DNA of 25,390 nt from Cyclobacteriaceae bacterium (lineage in GTDB: Bacteria; Bacteroidota; Bacteroidia; Cytophagales; Cyclobacteriaceae): contig JABFSY010000140.1 in assembly GCA_013140395.1 (NCBI GenBank), forward strand, positions 1 to 25,390. The letters run 5' to 3'. Shown one piece after another: positions 18,252 through 25,390 of the stretch. Under the pieces are notes generated by a model that was not told the origin of the DNA, made no database searches, and saw nothing but the letters and a program-made list of their open reading frames with translations. The position numbers and the translations under genes were made by a program. Numbering within the stretch: the stretch's first letter is position 1; each line of letters opens with the position of its first letter.

Positions 18252-20204
18252 TTGGCATCTTCTAAAGAGCAACTCCGCAAAACACTTGGCCTTCTGCAAT
18301 TGGAACGTCAGGCAGACCTGGAACAATACCGACAAAAAGTATTACTGCGCCCGTTGCATGCTCGTGTAAAAGAAGGCATGACTTGGTATCCCGTTCGATT
18401 GGCGAAGGAGTACATTGGAACGGGAGAGCGAATCATTGTTGAAGTAGAGCGGACTACCCAAAAAGATCAACCTCATGCCTTTCAAAGTGGCAAGATGGTG
18501 AGTGTCTTTTCGAATGCATCCGGCAAGTCCGAAAAGCAACATCAAAATGGCGTAATTAACTATGTGCGTGACAATCTCATGGTAATCACCCTAAATGGGG
18601 ATGATCTTCCGGAATGGATTGATAGCGGTTCACTAGGTGTAGATGTGATGTTTGATGAGATGAGCTATCGCGAGATGGAGTACACGATAAAAAAAGTGAT
18701 TGAAGCAGAGGACAATAGAGTAGCCGAGTTTCGCGAGTTGTTACTTGGACAGCAAGTTGCCAGTTACCGGTTGCCGGTTACCAGTAGCTCGACACCAGCA
18801 ACTGGAAACCGGGAACCAGAAATCAGAATTCTCAATAATAGTCAGCTAAAAGCAGCCCAGAAGATTATTGACAGCAAGGACATCGCCTTCATCCACGGTC
18901 CTCCAGGTACTGGAAAAACTACCACGCTTGTTCAAACAATCAAATACACGGTAAAAGAAGAGGGACAAGTGCTCGTATGTGCACCAAGCAATGCTGCTAT
19001 TGACCTACTGGTTGAAAAACTGAGCGATCAAGGATTGAATGTAATCCGTATTGGCCACCCGGCACGCGTTACCGAACAATCGCTCAGCAAAACAATGGAT
19101 GCGCGCATTGCAGAGCATCCGAACTTTGATGAGTTACGTTTGTTGCGTAAAAAAATGGAGCAGACCAAACAAAAGGCCAATAAATACAAACGCAGTTTTG
19201 GACATTTTGAAAAAGCAGAGCGGAAGATGCTAAGGGAAGAGGCCAGACAATTAAAGTCAGATGCCGACACGTTGGAATTCTATATTACCAACGACCTACT
19301 TCAAAAAAGCGAAGTGATTTGTTCTACTCTTGTTGGCGCATCGCACCCTACCTTAAAAGGCAGAAGGTACAAGACTGCATTTATTGATGAGGCCGGACAA
19401 GCATTGGAACCAGCCTGCTGGATCCCATTTCTACGTGCGCAACGTGTCATTCTCGCAGGCGATCATATGCAGCTGCCACCAACCGTAAAATCAAACGAGG
19501 CTGCCAAGTTAGGATTAGCTGAAACACTCTTCGAAAAAGGCATTTTAAAACATCCTTCCCAGGCATCTATGCTGCAAGTGCAATATAGAATGCACGAAGC
19601 AATCATGAAGTTCTCTTCGAGCTATTTTTACAAAGACGAATTGATCGCCCATGAATCTTTTCGTTCAGAATTGCTTCGCCCGAATCAATCACCGGTTGAA
19701 TTTATTGACACAGCCGGTGCCGGATTCACCGAAGAGCAAGATCCAGAAACCTTAAGTCGATTCAACAAAGAAGAAGCAGCGCTTCTCATTCGCGTAGTAG
19801 AAAAATTAGTCGAAGAAATAGGATTAGAAGATTGGATTACTCAAAACATTACGCTGGGTATTATCACTCCCTACCGGGCACAGGTAGATTATCTACTTCA
19901 TTTGGCAGAAAGTTCTTCGCTCCTGGAGCCACTTCACAAATTAGTTACCATCAACACCGTTGATGCTTTTCAAGGGCAAGAGCGTGATGTGGTTGCCATT
20001 AGTTTTGTAAGGAGCAATGCGAAAGGCGAGGTTGGCTTTCTAGGCGACATCCGCAGAACCAATGTAGCCATGACCCGAGCCAAGAAAAAACTAATCATGG
20101 TTGGCGATAGTGCTACGCTGGGCACACATCCCTTTTATGTGAAGTTGTTGGAGTATGTGCAGGCCAATGACTTTTATAAAAGCACTTTTGAAATCAACTA
20201 CTAG
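18252..20204 (+). CDS. SF1B helicase, UPF1/SMUBP2 (IGHMBP2)-like
   Basis: A 650-residue nucleic acid helicase. The start is TTG 18252, as no in-frame ATG lies upstream. The N-terminal part (residues 1-165) is the helical and beta-barrel 1B-type region, and all superfamily 1 motifs follow: Walker A GPPGTGKT (216-223), motif II DEAGQ (379-383), motif III LAGDHMQLPPT, motif IV QYRMHEAIM, motif V DAFQGQERDVV and motif VI TNVAMTRAKKK. A coiled-coil insertion (about residues 293-340, LRKKMEQTKQKANKYKR) is the usual stalk between motifs Ia and II. Residues 168-190 come from an in-frame heptamer repeat array just before the RecA core. The gene's stop shares CTAG with the stop of the convergent kinase gene. 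It is probably a DNA or RNA helicase in repair or RNA metabolism; the exact role is unknown. Confidence 0.92.
   Translation: MASSKEQLRKTLGLLQLERQADLEQYRQKVLLRPLHARVKEGMTWYPVRLAKEYIGTGERIIVEVERTTQKDQPHAFQSGKMVSVFSNASGKSEKQHQNGVINYVRDNLMVITLNGDDLPEWIDSGSLGVDVMFDEMSYREMEYTIKKVIEAEDNRVAEFRELLLGQQVASYRLPVTSSSTPATGNREPEIRILNNSQLKAAQKIIDSKDIAFIHGPPGTGKTTTLVQTIKYTVKEEGQVLVCAPSNAAIDLLVEKLSDQGLNVIRIGHPARVTEQSLSKTMDARIAEHPNFDELRLLRKKMEQTKQKANKYKRSFGHFEKAERKMLREEARQLKSDADTLEFYITNDLLQKSEVICSTLVGASHPTLKGRRYKTAFIDEAGQALEPACWIPFLRAQRVILAGDHMQLPPTVKSNEAAKLGLAETLFEKGILKHPSQASMLQVQYRMHEAIMKFSSSYFYKDELIAHESFRSELLRPNQSPVEFIDTAGAGFTEEQDPETLSRFNKEEAALLIRVVEKLVEEIGLEDWITQNITLGIITPYRAQVDYLLHLAESSSLLEPLHKLVTINTVDAFQGQERDVVAISFVRSNAKGEVGFLGDIRRTNVAMTRAKKKLIMVGDSATLGTHPFYVKLLEYVQANDFYKSTFEINY
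18753..18822 (+). repeat. Palindromic heptanucleotide array, consensus CCGGTTA, inside the helicase gene
   Basis: Ten consecutive 7-base units. Left side: CAAGTTG, CCAGTTA, CCGGTTG, CCGGTTA, CCAGTAG. Right side: CTCGACA, CCAGCAA, CTGGAAA, CCGGGAA, CCAGAAA. The right side resembles the reverse complement of the left (about 16 of 22 positions by eye), so the whole forms an imperfect inverted repeat. It is translated in frame as residues 168-190 of the helicase, Ser/Thr/Pro-rich and unlike the flanking protein. Confidence 0.88.
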
Positions 20205-22849
20205 TGTAAGGTTTTTTCCACCTGGTGGGGAAAGAAAATCGAGACTTTTGTTCCAACTCCCAGTTTGCTACTGATAGTGATCACTCCGCCCAATTTATCA
20301 ATTGTCTTTTTTACAATGTAGAGCCCCAGCCCATTGCCCTTTGAATGTTCGTTGCCCCGGAAATACATTTCAAAAACACGCCCCAAAAATTCTTCCTCAA
20401 TTCCTTGTCCATTATCCTCAACCTCGATCATTACTCCTTCGCTATGTGTATATGCGTTTAATCTGATGAAGGAGTTAACGGTTGCTTTAAAGAAGATCGC
20501 ATTCTCGATCAGGTTATCAAGTATGATTTTTAGCAACGCTGGATACGAATAGAAAGAAAGCGTTGAGGGGGCATGAATTTCCACTTTGATATTCTTTTGC
20601 AGAAGCTCCTGACCAAATGAATCTATCTTACGGTGAAACGCTTCTTCTATAAAAACTTGTTTATACAAAAGTTCCTCTACACCTAAATCGCTGATGGATT
20701 GCAACTTCATCAACATTTTATCCAGGTTTTGAGCCGTTTCATTCACCTTCTCAAACAACTCTAATGCCCATTGATCTTTGACAGTGATTTTAGCTACTTC
20801 AGCGAGCCCCATAAAAGTGGTAAGAGGTCTTCTGAAGTCATGAGAAGATCGATAGAAAAAGGTATCGAGTTCTTTGTAGGCTTGTTTGAGTTCAGAAGTA
20901 CGCGCGTCAATCCGCTCTTCCAATGTCTCATTGATCCCTGATATGGCCTGATTGCTCTCCGTTAATTCTTCCGCTTGCGCCTGAATTTCTTCTTTTTGTT
21001 CTGAAATCTCTCGATTTAGTTTTGAGAGAACCTGATTGGCTTCTGTAAGCTCTTCTGCCTGGGTCTGAATTTCCTCGCTTTTTTCAGCCAACGAATAGGT
21101 GAGTTTTCTCAATCGCTTTGCAAAGCGGTAATAAAATATCGCTAAGCCGACCAGTATGAGAAAGCCAACTACCACCGTGTAAAACAAAATGCGTTGCTTT
21201 TGAGCTTGTGCTGTTGCAAGCAAACTCTTTTGGTTTAATAACTCAATCTCCTTGTCTTTGGTCTCTACATCGTAAAGTGTGCGATAGGCTGAAAGACTTT
21301 GCGCGTTCTGCTTATTGTATAAACTGTCATTTACTCGAATATATTTCTGATAATAGACAATTGCCTCAGTTGGCTTGCCGGAGTTTTTTAAGTAGTCGGC
21401 CATTTCAAAATAGGAGTTCCGCAGGAGATCGGAAGCCGAAGTTGGAATAGCCAATCGAACCGCCCTTTCCAAATAGTATTTCGCAGAATCTTTGACGCCT
21501 AGTCTATTATAAGACTTTCCAATTTGATAATAGTACAATCCTTTGCCGTAGTTATCACCCACAGATTCATCAATCTCAACACCAGGCCACAAATACGTTA
21601 AGGCCTTTTTATACTCCTTTTTGGCATTGAATAACTCGCCTATATTGAAGAGACTTGATGAAATGGATATCTTATCACCAAACTCCTCTCTAGCTCTTAA
21701 ACTACGTTGATGAAAATACAAGGAAGAATCAAAATTATTCTTCTTAAATTGAATGAGTCCGCGAACATTCCAGCAACTGGGTAATCTATCTGTTTGATTG
21801 ATTTTCAAAAAAGCTTCTTCTGCTCTACGTATGTTCTGAGTAGCTTCCTCAAAATTTTTGTTTCTATAAAAGACCCAAGCCAATTCAAAGTAAAGTTCAC
21901 CCAAAAGGAATCGATAATCAGATGATTGTGCCATTTTCAAAGATCTGGATAAAGATTCCAACGCCAACTGATAAAAGCCTAGCTCCTCATATACTTCACC
22001 CATCCGATATAACAGGGAAGAAATTTCGTACTGGTAACTCAATTTGCGGTGCACGGCCAACACTTGACTCCAACTTTCCAATGCCCTTTCAAATTCTCCA
22101 CGTCTGAAATATAGTTCACCCATACCCAAAAGGTAGCTTGCATAGCTCACCGAGGCTTTTGGTGACGTTTGCAACGCCAAACTATAATATCGCTCTGCTT
22201 CATTGGGTTCATACAATTGGCGATAGCAATTACCCAGCATGATCCAAACCTCTGGCATTAACGCAGTATTCTTCATCGCCTGGCGGTGTTTGAAAGCTTC
22301 TTGTACTTCCAATAGAGCTGAATCCGGCTTATTGAGTACCAGGTAACAACGCCCTTTATTTAACTTGACTATAGACTGATAAAATAAGTTGGGGCTACGT
22401 TCTAGAATTCTTTCCGCAGCTCGATAAAAGAAAAATGCGGAATCAAACACTCCTTTGTTGCGGTAAATATTCCCAAGTTGATTTAAAGAGTAGCCTTCCA
22501 GATTAGTGTCTAGATTAGCTTTTCCCATCTGTGTTGATTTAGCAGCTAATCTTTCTGCCTCCTTTAAGTTCCCAATAAAATAGTAGTACAACGCCTTGTA
22601 GGTTGTTGCCCATCCCTCTCCTGCTTTATCATTGGTTTTTTGAGCCAGCTCGATAGCTCTTTGGTTGGTAACGCCTGCTATTTCCACATCATACGCGAAC
22701 TGACTAAAGGTAAGCTGATTTAATAGCGCTACTTTTTCTTTGGTTTCTCCTTTTTTATCAATGACTCGCTGCAGGCTGTCTAATTGAGCCGACTGACTGA
22801 AGGAATTGACAACTACGCCAATAAAACTTATCAACAGAGAAAAACGCAC
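20201..22849 (-). CDS. TPR-containing sensor histidine kinase (first of a tandem pair)
   Basis: An 882-residue membrane sensor kinase. The start is GTG 22849, which gives signal peptide MRFSLLISFIGVVVNSFSQ. The periplasmic part (residues 20-530) is a series of tetratricopeptide repeats (for example AERYYSLALQTSPKA, YLLGMGELYFRRGEFERALE). One transmembrane helix (about 556-577) and a coiled coil with a doubled EEIQ-Q-EEL unit (about 590-660) follow. The HisKA site is H670 in SSHDFRRPLTTFMGLAEV; then come an HATPase domain with N box DNLIENAIFF, G1 DNGQGIEEE and G2 GNGLGLYIVKKT. It probably autophosphorylates in response to a protein or peptide bound by the TPRs. No response regulator is fused or adjacent. 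It ends in a 4-base overlap with the convergent helicase gene. Confidence 0.93.
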   Translation of the reverse strand: MRFSLLISFIGVVVNSFSQSAQLDSLQRVIDKKGETKEKVALLNQLTFSQFAYDVEIAGVTNQRAIELAQKTNDKAGEGWATTYKALYYYFIGNLKEAERLAAKSTQMGKANLDTNLEGYSLNQLGNIYRNKGVFDSAFFFYRAAERILERSPNLFYQSIVKLNKGRCYLVLNKPDSALLEVQEAFKHRQAMKNTALMPEVWIMLGNCYRQLYEPNEAERYYSLALQTSPKASVSYASYLLGMGELYFRRGEFERALESWSQVLAVHRKLSYQYEISSLLYRMGEVYEELGFYQLALESLSRSLKMAQSSDYRFLLGELYFELAWVFYRNKNFEEATQNIRRAEEAFLKINQTDRLPSCWNVRGLIQFKKNNFDSSLYFHQRSLRAREEFGDKISISSSLFNIGELFNAKKEYKKALTYLWPGVEIDESVGDNYGKGLYYYQIGKSYNRLGVKDSAKYYLERAVRLAIPTSASDLLRNSYFEMADYLKNSGKPTEAIVYYQKYIRVNDSLYNKQNAQSLSAYRTLYDVETKDKEIELLNQKSLLATAQAQKQRILFYTVVVGFLILVGLAIFYYRFAKRLRKLTYSLAEKSEEIQTQAEELTEANQVLSKLNREISEQKEEIQAQAEELTESNQAISGINETLEERIDARTSELKQAYKELDTFFYRSSHDFRRPLTTFMGLAEVAKITVKDQWALELFEKVNETAQNLDKMLMKLQSISDLGVEELLYKQVFIEEAFHRKIDSFGQELLQKNIKVEIHAPSTLSFYSYPALLKIILDNLIENAIFFKATVNSFIRLNAYTHSEGVMIEVEDNGQGIEEEFLGRVFEMYFRGNEHSKGNGLGLYIVKKTIDKLGGVITISSKLGVGTKVSIFFPHQVEKTLH

Positions 22850-22862
22850 GGATACTACTTTT

Positions 22863-22870
22863 CAAAGGTA
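22863..22870 (-). promoter_or_regulatory. Candidate -7 element for the first TPR kinase
   Basis: On the minus strand the sequence is TACCTTTG, a perfect TAnnTTTG, 13 bases before the GTG start. No clear -33 TTTG is found at the usual spacing. It implies that this kinase gene has its own promoter, separate from the upstream paralogue. Confidence 0.45.
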
Positions 22871-23004
22871 GGGTAAGCAAAATCGGTAGAATACCCGTTT
22901 CCTTTTGTGATAGATGGCTAGCTTTGCCCTTCTGTGGATCGCATTCAATTGCCGCCAATGTCCTTGTAGTGATACACTCGTCAGATTATAGGTAGTTGCT
23001 GAAC

Positions 23005-25390
23005 CTAGGTTTTTACTGTGTCCTCCACACTTTGAGGGAAAAAAATAGTCACTTTTGTGCCCATTCCTATTTTGCTGGTTATAGACACTCTGCCTTTTAG
23101 TTTCGCGGCCGTTTTTTGAACGATGTATAACCCCAACCCATTTCCTTTGGATTGTTCGTTTCCCCTAAAATACATCTCAAATACCTGTCCCAGGTACTGT
23201 TCTTCTATACCCTGACCATTGTCTTCAAATTCTACGACTACCCCACCTTGGCTAGTAAACGCGCGCAACATCAGGCGAGCACCCGCTTCTTTGCGAAAGG
23301 AAATTGAATTTTCAATGAGGTTGTCAAAAATGATTTTAATAAGAGCAGGGTAAGAATAGAACGAAAGGTTGGGATCAACATCTATATCAACTTTAACACC
23401 TTTTAAATGTAGCTCCTGATTGAACGAATCCAATCCCATCTTCATTAGCTCCTTCACAAGCACTTCTTTGTACAACAACTCTTGAACTCCCAAATCGCTT
23501 ATGGATTGTAGCTTCATCAACATCTTATCGAGATTGCGCGCGGTTTCATTCACCTTATCGAACAGCTCTAAAGCATTTGGGTCTTTTACGGTTATTTTTG
23601 CTACCTCTGCAAGCCCCATAAACGTGGTGAGCGGCCTTCGGAAGTCATGCGATGATCGATAGAAAAAAGTATCTAACTCTTTATAGGCTTGCTTCAACTC
23701 GGCAGTTCTTGCTTCAATCCGCTGCTCCAGTGTCTCATTAATGCCTGAAATTGTTTGATTGCTTTCAGCGAGTTCTTCAGACTGCGCCTGAATCTCCTCC
23801 TTCTGCTCTCTTATGTCTCGATTCAATTTTGAAAGCACTTCGTTTGACTCCGCAAGCTCTTCCGATTGAACCTGGATTTCCTCATTCTTTTCGGCTAGAA
23901 TATAATTGAACTTCTTTAGTCTCTTATTGAATCTATAATAAGAGATCGCTAGCACGGTAAGAATGAGAACAACAACCAACGCAGCAATTAAAATAGCTCT
24001 TTGCTTTTGCACCTGCTCCTTATTGATCTGAACGTTCTTTTTTAGTAACTCAACTTCATTTTCTCGCCTTTCCACATCATAAAGAGTCCGATAGGATGAC
24101 AAGCTCTCTGCTGTTCGTTTGTTAAAAAGGCTGTCTGTTAATCGTTCATTCAATTTGTAATAGTTGATCGCCTCAAGGGGCTTTCCTGCTTTCACCATGT
24201 AGGTAGCGAGGTCCCGATAGTTATCTTGCATCACATCCATAGCTGATGTAGGTACCGCAAGTTCATTGGATTTGTCTAAGTACGCTTTGGCTGAATCCAA
24301 ATTACCCTGTTGAAGAAAGAGGTTACCAATGCGATTATAATTGAGACTCCGCCCATAATTATCTCCAATGGAAACATCTATCGCCAAGCTTTGAAAATAG
24401 TAAGACCTTGCCTGATTAAATTGGTTGGTAACCAAAAAAAACTCTGCCTTATTAAAAAGGCTGGCAGATATATCGACTTTATTTCCTATTTCAACGCGGC
24501 TATCCAGTCCCTTATCATGAAAATACAAAGCTGAATCATATTTCTTTTGCTGTCGATAAATCAATCCTCGAACATCCCAACATCTTGCTAACTCAAGTGG
24601 AGTATTCAATTTCAACAAAATACTTTCCGTCAATTGACTGTTAATTAATGCCACTTGATAATTTTTTATTCTAAAATTGACCCAGGTTAGCTGATGTAAA
24701 ATAACACCACGTAAATATTGATAGGAAGCCTTTTCACTGATTTCAAGCCCTTTTAGCAGATACTCACTAGCCAAATCATTATAGCCTTGTGTGACCAATC
24801 CTTCACCCATTCGATACAGAAGATGTGCCACCTCATAGCGGTAGTTGAGCGTACGATGCGCTGATAGGGCTTGCGTCCAGTTGGCCAATGCCTTTTGAAA
24901 ATCACCGCGTAAGAAGTATACTTCGCCCATACCAAGCAAGTATCCCGAATAGTTCATTGAGGATTTTGAAGATGAATTCAAAACCATCTCGAAATACTTC
25001 TCGGCCTTTTTGAGTTCTGATTTTTGACGATAGCAATTGCCTAATACCACCCAGACATCCGGCATTGCTTTGTCTCCATTTAACGTCTGCCGTAGCTTGA
25101 CCACTTCCTCCAGCTCTGCTAACGCAGAATCTGGTTTGTTGAGAATCAGAAAACATCGTGCCTTGTTCATGTGAACAACGGATGTGTAATACCGATCGGT
25201 TGGAACCTTCTTTGCTATTCGATAGAAGTAAAAAGCAGAATCAAATGATCTCCTATCGCGATAGACGTTCCCCAATTGATTTAACGTATAAGCCTCCAGA
25301 TTTCTGTCGGTTAATTGCCTACCAATCTGCAAAGCACCATTTGCTTTTTTTTTTGCCTCCTTCAAGTTACCACTGAAAAGATAATAAACG
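23005..25390 (-). CDS. TPR-containing sensor histidine kinase, paralogue of the first (5' end outside window)
   Basis: The frame is open through the window edge: residues VYYLFSGNLKEA read on from base 25389 and match ALYYYFIGNLKEA of the neighbouring kinase, so the true start lies outside. About 794 residues are visible: tetratricopeptide repeats (up to about 24120 in DNA terms), a transmembrane helix (LIAALVVVLILTVLAISYY), a coiled coil with the same doubled EEIQ-QSEELAESN unit, the HisKA site SSHDFRRPLTTFMGLAEV (His codon 23646-23648) and the HATPase boxes DNLIENSISF, DNGQGIEEQ and GNGLGLYIVQKT. The domain order is identical to the downstream gene, the kinase half is nearly the same, and the TPR half is more divergent, as expected of a tandem duplication followed by sensor divergence. 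A 155-base spacer separates the genes. No cognate regulator is visible. Confidence 0.92.
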   Translation of the reverse strand, partial: VYYLFSGNLKEAKKKANGALQIGRQLTDRNLEAYTLNQLGNVYRDRRSFDSAFYFYRIAKKVPTDRYYTSVVHMNKARCFLILNKPDSALAELEEVVKLRQTLNGDKAMPDVWVVLGNCYRQKSELKKAEKYFEMVLNSSSKSSMNYSGYLLGMGEVYFLRGDFQKALANWTQALSAHRTLNYRYEVAHLLYRMGEGLVTQGYNDLASEYLLKGLEISEKASYQYLRGVILHQLTWVNFRIKNYQVALINSQLTESILLKLNTPLELARCWDVRGLIYRQQKKYDSALYFHDKGLDSRVEIGNKVDISASLFNKAEFFLVTNQFNQARSYYFQSLAIDVSIGDNYGRSLNYNRIGNLFLQQGNLDSAKAYLDKSNELAVPTSAMDVMQDNYRDLATYMVKAGKPLEAINYYKLNERLTDSLFNKRTAESLSSYRTLYDVERRENEVELLKKNVQINKEQVQKQRAILIAALVVVLILTVLAISYYRFNKRLKKFNYILAEKNEEIQVQSEELAESNEVLSKLNRDIREQKEEIQAQSEELAESNQTISGINETLEQRIEARTAELKQAYKELDTFFYRSSHDFRRPLTTFMGLAEVAKITVKDPNALELFDKVNETARNLDKMLMKLQSISDLGVQELLYKEVLVKELMKMGLDSFNQELHLKGVKVDIDVDPNLSFYSYPALIKIIFDNLIENSISFRKEAGARLMLRAFTSQGGVVVEFEDNGQGIEEQYLGQVFEMYFRGNEQSKGNGLGLYIVQKTAAKLKGRVSITSKIGMGTKVTIFFPQSVEDTVKT

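Overview
The window comes from a Bacteroidota chromosome, most likely of the order Cytophagales. The evidence is a type IX secretion C-terminal sorting domain, several promoter -7 elements of the form TAnnTTTG, little use of Shine-Dalgarno sites, and families typical of the phylum (S46 dipeptidyl-peptidase, SMUG2 glycosylase, the DUF6913-dapA pair, TPR-containing histidine kinases). Coding density is high and no gene-free stretch exceeds 300 bases. I see no rRNA, tRNA, CRISPR array or insertion sequence.

Layout. (1) 1-3839: a tight plus-strand operon with the end of a membrane-type spermidine synthase, a Tat-exported flavin amine-oxidase-like protein, a ten-helix membrane protein carrying several histidines, and a DUF2490 envelope protein. 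(2) 3964-4275: a histone H1-like Lys/Ala-rich protein, followed by a strong terminator. (3) 4386-6021: a pore-domain membrane protein with a degenerate potassium-channel filter, paired with an SPFH/prohibitin protein. (4) 6092-8422: citrate synthase, a hairpin terminator, acyl-CoA-binding protein and RsmE. (5) 8470-11610: a large secreted two-module LamG-type surface protein broken by three -1 frameshifts. (6) 11653-15132: ligA, DUF6913, dapA. (7) 15144-17294, minus strand: an S46 dipeptidyl-peptidase with the DPP7-type specificity residue. (8) 17440-20204: SMUG2 and an SF1B UPF1/SMUBP2-like helicase. (9) 20201-25390, minus strand: two tandem paralogous TPR sensor histidine kinases, the second cut by the window edge.

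Most genes are housekeeping (TCA cycle, lipid carrier, rRNA methylation, replication and repair, lysine biosynthesis, peptide use). The less ordinary signals are three DNA arrays with a strict 7-base period: a palindrome that forms the gltA terminator, a direct array that supplies the SMUG2 stop codon, and a palindromic array read through in frame inside the helicase. Other points worth a look are the pore-protein/prohibitin pair, the Tat-oxidase/histidine membrane protein cluster, and the multiply frameshifted T9SS protein. No defence island or mobile element is evident.
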